From NCBI GenBank assembly GCA_017893485.1, contig CM030368.1:175060004-175124003 (forward strand): a DNA stretch of 64,000 nucleotides. The letters run 5' to 3'. This stretch comes from Hemerocallis citrina. Lineage: Eukaryota; Streptophyta; Magnoliopsida; Asparagales; Asphodelaceae. A model generated the notes under the pieces. It was not told where the DNA came from and did no database searches. It was given only the letters and a program-made list of their open reading frames with translations. Of this stretch, positions 1 through 11,855 are shown piece by piece. Both the position numbers and the translations under genes were made by a program. Position 1 is the stretch's first letter, and each line of letters starts with the position of its first letter.

Positions 1-289
1 CTCCTAAGAAGCAATCAAGGCGTTCCTCCTTTCATAAGGGGCGTACTGTAATAAGAAGCCTGACTAATGAGAGTAGAAAACTTCTTGAGTGGAACAAAGA
101 GAAAGATGCCCTAGTCACTAGGGCCGAATTGAAAAAGTTCAAGCTCGACATCCTCCGAGCTATCCAGGGTAGTCAAGGGCCAACCCTCCAAAGAAGAATC
201 CGCCGACTCAATTGGATCCAAGGGGAAGGACGACCAAGTCTATCGTTGTATCTGAAAGGTAGAGGATCGTCTAGAGCAGATAAAGAATG

Positions 290-1200
290 AGGGGAACCGC
301 TCCAGCAAGGCCTACCACCCTAGTCGACATACTTTTAGCAAAACCATCCTCGATGCACCCATCCCAAAAAACTTCAAAGCTCCGCAATTTGAATCATACG
401 ATGGGAAATCAGACCTGCTTGACCATATAGAGATTTTCAAGACCCTTATGATGGTCTACAATGCCACCGATGTACTCATGTATCAAACACTTCCTGCAAC
501 TTTGAAAGGATCTACAATAGAATGGTACTCTCGTCTCACTCCAAAGTCAATATTCTCCTTCGACCAGCTAAAGGAGCTCTTCATAGCGCAGTTCGTTTAC
601 TAGCCGCAATGCTAAAAAAACAAGTGTTTCCTGTTGGAACTAAAGCAGAAGGATGGAGAACTGATGAAAGACTTTGTCAAATGCTTCACAGCCGAAGAAA
701 GATCCATCTCTTCCCTAAATTCGTCAGTGGCAGTTGCTGCATTCCGCTACAACATTACTAACAAAGACCTAAAGACCTTCATCACGAAGAAGCCACCCAA
801 AAATTTTACTGAGCTCCTAGAAAGGAGTGATAAGTATATCATGGTCGAGGAAGCTTTTTATCCTCAAGGCAAGAATGATTCATCTTCTGGGAACAAACGG
901 AAGAATACATATGTGGAAGGACCCAGGAAATTTTAGAAAGACGACGTCGGTCAACGCCGTCCACCTCCAGCACCACGCTTCGACAAGTTCACTCCTCTCA
1001 ACGCAAACGTATCAGCCATCCTCATGGAAGTTGAGAATGATGAAATAATCTGCCCTCCACCCAAGATGTCCACAACTAGTAAGAGAAGAGACAAAAATAA
1101 GTAGTGCACATTTCACAAAGATCATGGACACATTACTGAAAACTGTCGAGCTCTCAAAGAAGAACTTGAAGGCCTAATTCGCCAGGGTTATCTCTCTTAA
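290..1200 (+). pseudogene. Decayed gag of element B
   Basis: Gag would form the particle that packages element RNA. Conceptual translation from about 340 matches the gag of element C closely. It shows the segment FKAPQFESYDGK, then DHIEIFKTLM, a WYSRLTPKSIFSFDQ block and a CFTAEERSI block, which together form the Retrotrans_gag capsid core. Near 1108-1150 there is a [14 protein letters not shown] knuckle of C-H-H-C type, the same variant as in element C. Stops interrupt it (for example TAG at 601 and at 934 and 1103), and the segment at 290-340 is out of frame, so it cannot make a full protein. Confidence 0.85.
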
Positions 1201-1201
1201 T

Positions 1202-1900
1202 TTGTCCAACAAAACCATAACGCCGAAACCCCTCCGGCACGGGGGGCTAATAAGCGTCAAGAGAGGTCATCCGAATCATAAGACTCAGAATGCATGGTTG
1301 TTCTCCACTCCATTCATGGAGGTCAACTCCTCTCGCAAAGCCTTTGTAAGGGAAGTCATCTCAGTGCATAACATCCTGCCTGCCAAGAGCATGTGGATCT
1401 TAATATCTTTCTTCGATGAAGATGTAGAAGGTGTCCAAACACGTCATTGTGATGCATTGGTCATAAACCTTTGCATGTTGAATCATGAAGTACACCGCAT
1501 CCTGGTGGACAACGATAGCTCGGTAAACATCATTTTCATGAACACTTTTAACGGCCTCAAGCTCTCCCGAGACCGGCTCAAGCCAGCCGGCTATACGCTC
1601 CATGGATCCTCCGGTGTTCCTATTTAAGTATAAGGAATCGTCATACTCGATGTAACAGTAGGAAAAGCCCTTGCTATTCAAACAGAAGCATTGGACTTTA
1701 TGGTAGTCGATGTCAAAGATGCATACAACACAATATTTGGCCGGCTTGCTAGCGACCTTCCATGCAGTTGCTTCCGCCTTCCACATGAAAATAAAGTTTC
1801 CAACAACAGCAGACATAGGCCAAGTTGTAGGGAGCCAACAGAGCATGCTACACCGCTACAATAGGGGGCTCGGTTCTCCCCCACGATGCCGTAGAATTAC
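1202..1900 (+). pseudogene. Retropepsin-like protease remnant of element B
   Basis: An open frame to 1627 encodes VHRILVDNDSSVNIIF, which resembles the flap and active-site segment of Tat-lineage proteases (usual form VDxGSSADI). Here the residue after the catalytic Asp-Asn pair is Asp-Ser-Ser rather than Gly-Ser-Ser. After 1627 another frame continues with a segment reading FMVVDVKDAYNTIFGR, the usual C-terminal part. A stop at 1625-1627 and frame changes make it non-functional. Element C lacks this segment entirely, so B has kept more of the ancestral polyprotein than C. Confidence 0.7.
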
Positions 1901-2299
1901 CGCCAGAAAGTAATCACGGTAACTCTAAGTCCGTGAACAAGCTTGGAGTCACTACCATAGAAAATCCTGCCAAGAACTTCCAAACCTGTCAAATCATCTC
2001 GCACCATGCCCAAAATTCGTTCTCATCATAACACAATAATAAACCTGAATCCCCCATCTGAAGCCACTCCGCTTATTTAACGGAAAGAACTAGTTCTGCC
2101 AAAACACATTAGCGAATCTGAAAATCTTCCATTCTCTCAGTTGAGGCTCGCTCCATAACAGGAAAGTCCAGAAAAGGTCTACCAAGTTGTTCGCCTAACG
2201 GCTCATCAACTTGAACACCCGTGGGTAAGGAGATATCAACAGGGACTTAAAAAGTAGAATACCTTATGAAGTTGAACGAGCGGGTCTAAAATGTCCTCA

Positions 2300-2470
2300 C
2301 TTAGTAGTAGTAAATTCTCTCAATCTGTAATAAAGGTCAGCCACTAGAGTAGCCATTTAGCTTTACTTTTCAATAAAGGCTGCTTTCACTACCGGTCACT
2401 GCATGTAATAACGTCTAGCCACTAGAGCAGCCTCTTAGTTTTATTTTTCAATAAAATTTTGTATTATTTT
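2300..2470 (+). promoter_or_regulatory. Post-gag block with AATAAA, conserved with element C
   Basis: A block containing CATGTAATAA, CTTAGTTT and CAATAAAA occurs here (AATAAA at 2450-2455) and again after gag of element C (AATAAA at 52900-52905). A diverged first copy lies at about 2340-2390. It is non-coding and more conserved than its surroundings. A role as a polyadenylation signal for a gag-only transcript is inference. Confidence 0.5.
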
Positions 2471-2559
2471 TTGCAAAATTCTTGTACAACTCTATGGATC
2501 TATATAATGAGTTAAACACCAAGACCACTCCCAAAAACGGCACAAAAACTCATTAAAAG

Positions 2560-2990
2560 CTCCTTATAAGATAGGTTCGGAGTCCATACCCATGGCTCAA
2601 AGTTACTCTAGCAATTTGCAACAAAGAAAGTTCAGAGTTCGCTTCACCATTTGATCTGTTCCTATAATCCATTAACGCCTAAACGGTAGGTTGAGAGTCC
2701 ATACCCATGCCTTGATGTTACTTTAGCAACTTGCGACAAAGCAAATCCGGAGTTCAACTTGTCATTTGATCTGCTCTTGCAACCTGTTAACACCTAAACT
2801 AACAAGTTCGGAATTCATACCCATGGCTCAGAGTTACTTTAGCAACCTGCAATCAAGAACTTTCAAGGTTCAATTCACCATTCGATATGTTCCCGAAACT
2901 AGCTATAATTCCTTAAAGATAGATTAGATGTCCAAAATCGTGGATTGCAGTTACTCCAATAATTAAAACTTACAAAAACAATACTTAGAG
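2560..2990 (+). repeat. Tandem array, about 118 bp x 3 (element B)
   Basis: Units restart at about 2576, 2694 and 2812 with a sequence like GAGTCCATACCCATGGCTC. Arrays of nearly the same period (115-118 bp) sit in element C (53031-53390) and element D (38946-39420), and share the words GGAGTCC and GGTTCG. The stretch 2990-3730 holds only degenerate relatives of these units and no gene. Confidence 0.7.
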
Positions 2991-3729
2991 TTCAACTCGC
3001 CACTCGATGTGACTTTCACAATTTGTTGGAGGACCCATACAGCAAGTTTGAAAAATAGCTCTTCCTCAAAGTTGCTCCTACAACTAGCTGAGTACAAGAC
3101 GGATAAGTTCTAAACTCCATCAAACATTGCGCACATCGTCGACAGTTCGTTAGCTATACACAACAAACTTGAGGCCCTGTTATTTAGCTACAAAGAACCC
3201 AGTCGATGACTCATCAATCTCAACAAAAAGTCTCATTACAACTGCAGAATTACAATGAGTCTATGTTTCATGCCTAAGAATCGTTACAAATGACTTGCAA
3301 ACACTCCACAACAAACTGTCATGCAAATCATACTTCCAGCTACACAATAGGGGGATGCTCCACCTAAGTGATGCAAACCTATTCACAGGCCTCCTGCTAG
3401 CTATCAGCTCTCCAGGGCCACCTCAACTCTTGAGAACAAAATTCAAGACAAGTCTTCCTTAGGCGGGCAAGCTCTAAGCCTTTCCTACCACCTTCACCTG
3501 AGCAAGCTCTAATTTTGTCCCACATAAAGCACTGTGCCAACGGACGAGTCCTAACTCCATCAAGCACCACGTATCGCGAAGGAAATCAAGCTTAATGTCT
3601 CGAGGACCTCATTTGATGTGCACAACTACTTGTCAGTAAAGAGAAGAATGAAATCAACTCAACACGAACAAACACAAGTGATTTCACTTCAATATTAAAA
3701 AGATTCAGAACACCAAAAATTCATTCGCT

Positions 3730-4330
3730 CCATAATATGAGTTCGGCGTTCCGCACGCCATTTGAGTTCCTTCGGCCAACAACTCGTCAACTTCGAACAA
3801 CGAGTTCGACACCTTGCGCTTTGCTCAGGCTCCATCAACAATGAGTTCAATGCTCTGCTCACTGCTCGAGCTCCATCAACAAATTTTTAGCTCCAAACAA
3901 CAAGTTCAACGTCTTGATCTTCGCTCAGGCTCCATCAACAACTCGTTGACTCCAAACAACAAGTTCAACGTCTTTCTCTTCGCCCAGGCTCTATCAACAA
4001 CTCGTTGACTCCAAACAACGAGTTCAATGCTCTGCTCTTCGCTCGAGCTCCATCAAACAACTCGTTGATTACAAACAATGAGTTCAACACCGTGCTCTTC
4101 GCTTAGGCTCCATCAATAACTCGTTGGCTCCAAACAATGAGTTCAATGCTCCACTCACCGCATGAGCTCCATCAGCAGCTCGTTGGCTCTAAACAACGAG
4201 TTCAACACCCCGCTTTCCGCTTGAGCTCCGTTTACAACTCGTAGACTCTAAACAACGAGTACATAACCCTGCTCTTTGCTCGAGTCCTTCCAACGACCCC
4301 TCATCTTCATGCAATAGGCTCGGCATCCAA
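3730..4330 (+). repeat. Hairpin-bearing tandem array 1 of element B, unit about 63 bp
   Basis: About nine units alternate 'gctccatcaacaa' with an inverted repeat: arms AACTCGTTG and CAACGAGTT separated by an 8-base loop such as ACTCCAAA. The arms are perfect in several units. Short open frames here are products of the repeat and not genes. Confidence 0.8.
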
Positions 4331-4335
4331 CACTG

Positions 4336-4812
4336 GCTAAGAATTGTCTCTACAAAACTTGCTGGGTGCAAACAGCAAGTTCAACATCCAACTCCATCTT
4401 CATGTTGTATCTACAAACTTGCGAGCGAAAACAAAAAATTCTGCTTCCTACTCTGTCTTATAGTTGGCTCCACAAACTTGTTGGGAACAAACAACGAGTT
4501 CAAATGTCCAACATCGGCCTAGAATTGTCTCTAAAAAACTTGTTGGATGCAAACAGCAAGTTCAGCGTCCAACTTCGTCTTCGAGTTGTCTCCATAAACT
4601 TGTTGGGCGAGGACAACAAGTTTTACATCAAACTCTCTCTCAAAGTTGTCTTTATAAACTTGATGGGTGCAAACAGCAAGTTCGAGCATCCAACTCTGCC
4701 GCAGAGTTCTTTACAAGCTTGCTCGGCGCAAATGGCAGGCTCTACATCAACTCAATCAAAGAGTTGCCTTTACAAGCTTGTTGGGCGCAAACAGCAGGCG
4801 CTAAATCAACTC
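4336..4812 (+). repeat. Hairpin-bearing tandem array 2 of element B, left part
   Basis: Units of about 65 bp contain CTTGCTG, then 8 bases, then CAGCAAG, plus a second inverted pair CAACTC/GAGTTG. The array stops at the element A insertion site and resumes at 15147, so it was one array before that insertion. Confidence 0.8.
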
Positions 4813-7800
4813 TGTAATGCCCCGAATTCCAAATGCATGTAATTCGTAGCGCAACAGGATATTTTACTACAATTTGTACAATTTTACAAGAAAATTAAAA
4901 CTTTTCATTGTGCAACATTGTTCTTTACATCAACGCAGTGGAATTTAAATTGTTCTTTACATCAATGCAGTGGAATTTAAAAAGAATACAACATGATATA
5001 CAATAAGGAAATTGCTTCAATTCCTATAATAGCTCATCATAGTCACTTTAAGTCTATGCCAAGTCCAGTTCTGCAACTAAAAAACTGTGGGCACGTCAGT
5101 TGCATACAACTGACGCAATGCTATAATATAGTGATTCTCTTACTTCAGCAAACACAAACTTGAATGCACAATAAAGTATAAAAAGTGACTATCCTAAACA
5201 TATCAGTGTATGATATGACTTAAATGCCTAATGCAGATTTACACTACGATGCACAAATGTACACTTGTTCGGATTCTATGCATCCCATACAACATAGATC
5301 TGAGGGCAAGCCCTTATCGTACTCCTCAATATAGGGTTCAATCCCTTACTATGAATCATTACTATGGTGATTAATGTAAGGTTTAGATATCCTGTGAGTA
5401 TCTAGTACCACCCCGATAATTCTTGAGTATCGCTCTCCCACCGTGAGTCGTAACTCCGATAATTATGGAGGCGAATACCCACACTGCGAGCTATGACCCC
5501 GATAATTCTTGAGACTCGTTCTCCCACTGCGAGTGATTTTCTGCCATCACGCCTCACGCCCCTATAATTCTGGAGACGAAACCCACACCATGCTGTCATA
5601 GGTACCCCATCACACAAATACCCTATGAGCGTCGTCTCGATCCGGGTAATTCAGAAGATAAATTCCACACCGCGATTGATTTTGGACGTCATGCTTCACA
5701 CCCCAATAATTCTTGAGATTATCTCTTACTGCGCTATCAAATAAGGCCCTCATACTCATGTTTTTCCATACTTCATCACATCTCCCCTTAGTGCTTATCC
5801 TTAAGTTTAGTTATAATTATCACAACCTAGAGCTAGCTTACCATACCGGACTTAAATCATCACGAGAGAAAGTTAGCCCACACTAGCTACTTCTCAAAGA
5901 GAAAGTTAACCCACATTGGTTACTCCTTACATTTTTATTATTCACAAAATGCCGGTTACTAAAGGTCTCGCCTAGCCTCTAGATTCTAACAATCATCTCA
6001 CAAGAGATCAAATAGGTTATAAAGAACATCAACATTTCATTCATTAATCATCATTTCTCTTTATTCACTTCATGTTTATAGACCACGAAGTATTCAACTT
6101 CTATAACAATTCTCCAATCAAATTCTTTTAGACAAAGCCTTGGTTAATGAACCAAATCATTCATTATAATAATTCCTCAATGTTCTTTTGATCAATACAA
6201 TATTGTTTATCTATACTTCAAGTATATTAATACAAAATCCCCTTTTTAGATTAGATCACTACTTCTTAATACAAAATCTTTTTAAGATTAATCACTAGAG
6301 ATTCCTTATTTCCATCTCATAATTTTGCTTTGATTTTATTATAAACCAAGTCTTAAAATCTTTAGCCATGTACACTATCTTTTTAATCTTGATAAACTCA
6401 TCTAATACATGAATATGACCTTTTAAATTGTCAAAATATCTCTTAAAATAATATGAAATAATTCTCAAGTGTTCTAATAATATTCTATAATATTTTTATG
6501 AAGTTTCTCAATTTTTAAAACTTGAAAATCTTAATAAAATAAAAAATAAGACCCAAAAGGGACAACCGGACTCGAACCAGGGCCAACAGCGCCCAAGATG
6601 GCAAGCCCAACCACTGTGCCAACTCACAGTTTTGTGATAAAGTCCACTGAGTTGTTTATATACTCCAACCCGCAATTTAATTTTATTTTAAAAATAATTC
6701 AAAGGAGGAAGAAGCCTCTCAGGCTCGAACACGTGACCAAACACCCACACAAGCGCACCACATGGCAGCACTAGGCGCGCTGCCGCATGCGCTAACCACA
6801 AGAGCCAAGCGTCACAACTAATAGTATAGGTGCTTAAATCCTTTTAACCAAAATCTCTGATTTTATCTCATTTTTAACTATTTCAATCATTTTTGATTTC
6901 TAATTTTTTCTCTCAATTCAATTGTTCATAAAACACATTCCTAAGTTTCCAGAAATGATTTCTCATTAATTTTACCCATATTAGCATAAAGTTGTTCACA
7001 AATTTACTCAAATTGTCACTTTTAGAAATCTAATACTCATATGTTTCAATTAGAAAAATTTGACTACTATCATGAATGTATTTTCATTTAGCAATTCTCA
7101 CCTCCCTATTGGTTTTATAATTCACCCCTAATATTTACACAATTTCTTATGCACAATTTAACAACTTTATGTGTATATGTACACAATTCATATAATCAAA
7201 TCATGGCTTATTATTATGTTCCTAACAACACTACAACATGCTCATAAATAGAATTTCAATTGGCAATCTATCAATTCTATGATGAAACTTTCAACTAGCA
7301 TATATTAATTTTCATATTTCATTACTACTAAAAATTCTAACAACACAACATGCGTCAAAAAAGTAATTGAAAAACTCATACCAATTATCAATTTCAAGCA
7401 TAACATTCCTACACATGCATACTACAATAATTTAGAAAGTAAAAGAGACATCCACCTTTTCTTGATGCAAAAATGAAAATAGAGCTCCTAGAAAATTGCT
7501 CCAAGCTCCAACACAAAAGTCTTCATCCTCCTTAGCAAAAACCGAAAGCTTCTTCCCCTCTTGAAAAATCCGAAAGCCTCTTTCTCTCTTCTCTTTCTTT
7601 TTTGTTTTGATTCTAAGTGTGTTGTCCATACTAAAAGGGGGTATTTATAGGAGTATTGTATGGTTGAGAAGACTCCCACTACTCAAATAACTACCCACTC
7701 ACTCACACACCTTCTCCACTCTCTCCACTTCTCTTGAATGGCCGGCCAAACCCTAGTGTACACACGTGCACGTGCACCCAATGTGCACACACTTCTTATA

Positions 7801-8111
7801 TTCTTTTATTAATTGTTATTTAATTAAATGTAGATGTATGTTACATGACAAGTGTACTAGGATTTAAAGTGTTCATTTAAAAGTAGAATTAATCATGGGC
7901 TTCTCTTTTTAATTAATTTTTTTGTGGGCTTTAAAAGACAATGTAGGCCTAATGGATCTAATTAAAAATAAAATGACACAAATGTGACAAATAAAGTGAG
8001 AAAAAAAATGTGCATGACTTTTAAAAAATTTTAGGGATAAAATGTGCTTATAATTTTACGTGCGATGCACGCGCAAAATATTAATTTTTTTGTGTGTGTG
8101 TCGATGTTACA
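4813..8111 (-). repeat. Lower LTR of element A (3' LTR), 3299 bp
   Basis: Begins TGTAATGCCCCGAATTCC and ends GATGTTACA on the + strand. It aligns along its length with 11856-15146. It includes degenerate 'CCGATAATTCTTGAG' repeats at 5400-5740 and tRNA-like modules at 6560-6810. No gene is carried. Open frames such as that at 7432-7679 occur in both LTRs but have no recognisable domain. Confidence 0.9.
6560..6635 (-). promoter_or_regulatory. tRNA-like A/B-box module in LTR of element A
   Basis: On the minus strand an A-box-like TGGCACAGTGGT (6610-6621) is followed after about 30 bases by a perfect B-box GGTTCGAGTCC (6568-6578), then a run containing TTTT. A second, weaker module with a B-box-like TGTTCGAGCCT (6722-6732) lies about 150 bp upstream in element sense. 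The same arrangement recurs in the other LTRs of this family. Confidence 0.6.
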
Positions 8112-8126
8112 TCACTCCCTCCTTAG
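8112..8126 (-). other. Polypurine tract of element A
   Basis: On the minus strand the sequence reads CTAAGGAGGGAGTGA immediately before the 3' LTR. Element G has almost the same tract (46859-46873), which supports a common lineage. Confidence 0.8.
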
Positions 8127-8191
8127 AATAGTTCCGTCCTCGGAACTACGCTTAAAAAGTGAGAAAAAAAAAGAAATAAAATTACAGTGTT

Positions 8192-9240
8192 TTAGTCAAA
8201 AAGCTCAGGATGTTCTCTCATCATCCTCTCCTCTGATTCCCATGTGGCTTCCTCAACCAGTTGATTCCTCCACATAACCTTGACCATAGGTATAGTTTTG
8301 TTTCTCAAAACTTTCTCCTGCCGGTCCACAATCTTCACAGGACGCTCCTTATAGCTCAGATCTAACTGCAGACCTTCTGGCACTTCTGGTAGATGATGTC
8401 TCGAACCAGGAATGTATCCTCGCAGCATAAAAACGTGAAAGACATTGTGTACTTGGACTAGCTCTCCTGGCAGTTCCAACCGATAAGCTGTCTTCCCAGT
8501 CCTCTTCAATATCTTGTATGGTCCTATGTACCTCGGGGCTAACTTTCCTCCTTTCTCAAATCGAATCACACCCTTAGTTGGAGATACTTTCAGGAAAACA
8601 TAGTCACCCTCTTCGAACTCTAGATCCCTTCTCCGATTGTCAGCATAAGTCTTCTATTTGCTCTGTGCGTCCACCAGCCTCTTCCAGATCAACTCAATCT
8701 TCTCTGATGTCTGTTGCACTAATTCTGGCCCATACATTTGTCTTTCCCCCACTTCATACCAGCACACCGGTGTTCTACACTCCCTCCCATACAAAGCTTC
8801 ATATGGTGCCATACCGATGCTAGTCTGAAAGCTGTTGTTGTAGGAAAATTCCACCAGAGCTATGTGCCTCTCCTAGCTACCACCGAAATCCATTACACAA
8901 CACCTCAAGATATCCTCCAGCACACGATTGAATCTCTTAGTTTGCCCATCAGTTTGAGGATGAAAGGCAGTGCTGAAGTCAGTCATGGTCCCAAAAGTTG
9001 CCTGAAGACTTCTCCAAAAGTGCGATGCGAACCGCGCATCTCGATCTGACACAATTGATACGGGAATTCCATGTAATCTTACAATCTCCCCGATATACAA
9101 TTCTACCAACTTTTCCATTGATCAAGTGATCTTCGTCACCAAAAAGTGAGCTGATTTGGTTAATCGATCCACTATTACCCAAATCGCGTCATTCCCTTTG
9201 GGACTCCTGGGTAGCACTGTGATGAAATCCATGCTAATGT
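8192..9240 (-). pseudogene. Integrase and chromodomain-like C-terminus of element A
   Basis: Reading on the minus strand from 9240, the integrase core shows [13 protein letters not shown] (first Asp), VSDRDARF (second Asp) and HPQTDGQTKRFN, where the catalytic Glu expected in DGQTER is Lys. The YEALYGRECRTP motif follows at about 8700-8780. Then comes the C-terminal GPYKILKRTGKTAYRLELP segment and a chromodomain-like stretch with VKVMWRNQLVEEATWESEE ending at 8192. Stops near 9118 and 8870 and the lost Glu mean it is inactive. Its normal job is to insert element cDNA, with the chromodomain-like tail guiding site choice. Confidence 0.9.
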
Positions 9241-9250
9241 TCTCCCACTT

Positions 9251-10139
9251 TCATTCCGGAATGGGTAATGGCTGTAACAGTCCTTCGGGTCTCTGATTCT
9301 CTACCTTGATTTGTTCACAAGTTGCACACCTGGCTACAAACTCTGCTACATTCTGCTTCATCCCCGACCACCAGAAATGATGTTTAATATCCTTGTACAT
9401 CTTGGTACTACCTTGATGCATTGATAAAAGAGTGGTGTGTGCCTCTTGTAAAATGCTTTCCTTCAGTTCTACTTTATTAGGTACACATAACCTCTCTCCA
9501 AACCACAACACTTTGTCCTTCACTTGGAATTTTGCCAATTTTCTTGTGCCGACCTGCTCTTTCATCTTTTGGATCTCTGGATCAGACTTCTGGCCGTCGA
9601 TAATCCGATCTCTCCGTGTGGGCTGAAGTCTGAACTGTGCTAAAGACGCTCCCAGTCCTTGCAACACAACATCGATCCCAGCTCGATCGAGCTCCTCTGC
9701 TAGTTGCTCCTGAGTTGTAATCAAACAGGATAAGCTGCTCTTTCGACTGAGCGCATCGGCCACCACATTTGCCTTGCTCGGATGATATTTCTGGATGGAT
9801 GTCTTCCAGTACTTCCAACCACCTTCTCTGCCTCAAAATTAGATCTCTTTGCTGGTATATATACTTCAGGCTCTTATAATCTGTGTACATATTAACCTTC
9901 TCTCCATATACATAGTGCCTCTACTGCTTCAATGCAAATATAATTGCTGCCAACTCCGAATCATGGGTTGGGTAACTTTTCTCATGATGTCTTAATTGCT
10001 TAGACCCATAAGCTATTACCTTTCCCTCTTGCATCAACACATAGCCCAGCCCTCGATGTGAAGCATCACTGTATACCTCATAATCAATCCCTGCTCTCGG
10101 CAAAGCCAGTATTGGAGTGGTCGTCAACCTCTCCTTCAA
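9251..10139 (-). pseudogene. RNase H and integrase zinc-binding region of element A
   Basis: RNase H residues are visible: [10 protein letters not shown] (Asp), THDSELAAI (Glu) and YTDYKSLKYI (Asp). The frame is then lost near 9780 and regained with the MVADALSRK segment at 9766. The integrase zinc-binding part follows, with HQGSTKMYKDIKHHFWW and CATCEQIK, then the QRPEGLLQPLPIPE linker. A stop lies at about 9920. The order matches normal Ty3/gypsy pol (RNase H before integrase), so this is decay in place and not rearrangement. Confidence 0.9.
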
Positions 10140-10247
10140 CTCTTGAAAACTTGCTTCGCACTGCTCCGTCCACTTTAAACTTACATTCTTCCTCGTAAGT
10201 TACGTGAGTGGCACAGCTATCTGAACATAGCCCTGAATAAACCTCTG

Positions 10248-11040
10248 TTAGTAGCCATTCAAGCCCAAGAAACTTCTGATCTCTTTCACTGATATTGGTC
10301 TTGGACAATCCTTTACTGCCTCTATCTTCTGCGGATCAGTGACCACTCCTTCCTTAGAAAGGATATGACCCAAGAACGCGACTTCGGACTTCCAGAAGTC
10401 ACACTTGGACAGTTGGCCATACAGCTTTTGTTCCTGCAGCATCTTCAATACCTCTGCTAAATGCCCAGCATGCTCTTCTTCTGACTTGGAGTATACCAGA
10501 ATGTCGTCAATAAACACCACGACGGAGGAGTCAATGAATGGTTGCATGACCATGTTCATCATGTCCATGAATATAGCCGGTGCATTTGACACTCCAAACA
10601 GCATAACCAAGAACTCGTAATGCCCATGTCGAGTTCGGAATGCAGTCTTATGCACATCATTTTCCTTAACACGAACTTTGTGAATGCAGTCTTATGCACA
10701 TCTTGGAGAAAATTGCTGCTCCTTGTAGTCGGTCGAACAAATCATCGATTTTTGGAATCAGATACTTATTTAGGACGGTCACCTTGTTCAGTTCTCTGTA
10801 ATCGATGCACATCCTCATCGATCCATCCTTTTTCTTCACCAATAAAACTGGCGCACCCTAAGGCAACACAGTCGGTTTAATAAAATCCTTGCACAACAGC
10901 TCTTCAATCTGCTTCTTTACTTCATCTTGTTCCACTGGCGCCATTCTGTATGGTGCCTTTGATATCGGTGCACTTCCTGGCTAAATGAAAATGCTGAACT
11001 CCACATCCCGATGAGGTGGTAGCCTGGGTAGATCTTCCAA
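10248..11040 (-). pseudogene. Reverse transcriptase of element A, frameshifted
   Basis: From about 11040 downward the minus strand reads [31 protein letters not shown], then [20 protein letters not shown] after a stop in place of the usual Trp (near 10860). The catalytic motif is FIDDILVYSK, the Ty3/gypsy form, at about 10490-10520. A 44-bp direct duplication at 10639-10702 (repeat word AATGCAGTCTTATGCACATC) shifts the frame between the two halves. The copy is inactive, but its order and motifs identify it without doubt. Confidence 0.92.
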
Positions 11041-11059
11041 GAATACTGTTGGAAAATTC

Positions 11060-11696
11060 TAGACTAAAGAAATTTTATTGACTTCCTTAGGAATCTTCTT
11101 CTTAGTCATAGCTGCCATTAACTGTCTGCACTTTCTCTTCCCCTGAAATGTAACTGCTAGCCCTCCTGGTGTTCTTTATGTATAGGTGATGGTGAAGGCA
11201 CCAGGAAACTCTAAACATAAAGTAGTCTAGATTCTACGGTTACTCTTGGCTTCTCTGAGCTCTCCGCATAGTTCATCCATTTCCTTCCTCATCTCCTTGC
11301 ATCTTTGATGGCATTCTTGCTTCCCCCCAATGAGTTTTGTTTTCTAGCTGAGTGAAATGTCGAGCATTTCCTGTGTCGAATCTTCTCTAACTCCCACACT
11401 CGCTAACTCAGAGCTATGATGTTCTACTTGTCCTTTGCACGATGAGCTTCCAAGTGGTTTACTCTCCACTTATGGATGATCAATTTCTCCCGGAGAGAAG
11501 TGATAATGTGGTCATTCCTGTCTTGAACTGGCTCTTCATCCTAGGATTCATCTAGGGAATCAGGTGGAGGTAGAGTGATCTCCTGAGATTCGGGCAGTTC
11601 TCCCTTTTCTTCTTCTTCTTCTTCGGGTTCTTCTTCTTAAGGGTCTTCTTCAAAGAACCATTATACTTCATCCACTGGGTCTTGGTTATCAGCCAT
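11060..11696 (-). pseudogene. Acidic, coiled-coil-like leader of element A polyprotein (gag remnant)
   Basis: An ATG on the minus strand at 11696 starts MADNQDPVDEV, followed by a Glu-rich run (EEEPEEEEEEKGE) and a Lys/Arg/Glu-rich segment that could form a coiled coil. Several in-frame stops interrupt it. No capsid core, CCHC knuckle or protease follows before reverse transcriptase begins near 11040, which suggests an internal deletion of roughly the size of gag plus protease. I do not recognise a specific family for the leader. Confidence 0.5.
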
Positions 11697-11840
11697 CTTA
11701 TAGGGAAAGGGAGGAGAAGACATCATTATATAGAGCAAAATCTAAATCACTTGTATTTAAATCTCTATAAACTGAACTCACACTTCTATTGTCCAACTTA
11801 ATGTGTCGTCCTTGTAATTTAGTACTACTTATTGAAGTCG

Positions 11841-11852
11841 GCTATGATACCA
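11841..11852 (-). other. Primer-binding site of element A
   Basis: On the minus strand TGGTATCATAGC lies a few bases inside the 5' LTR. The usual plant initiator-Met primer site is TGGTATCAGAGC, as in element G at 44272, so one base differs. Confidence 0.8.
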
Positions 11853-11855
11853 CTC

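Noticed and set aside
3730..4842. Long + strand open frames, one of 158 codons
   Set aside because: They follow the phase of the tandem units of element B and have no start context or domain.
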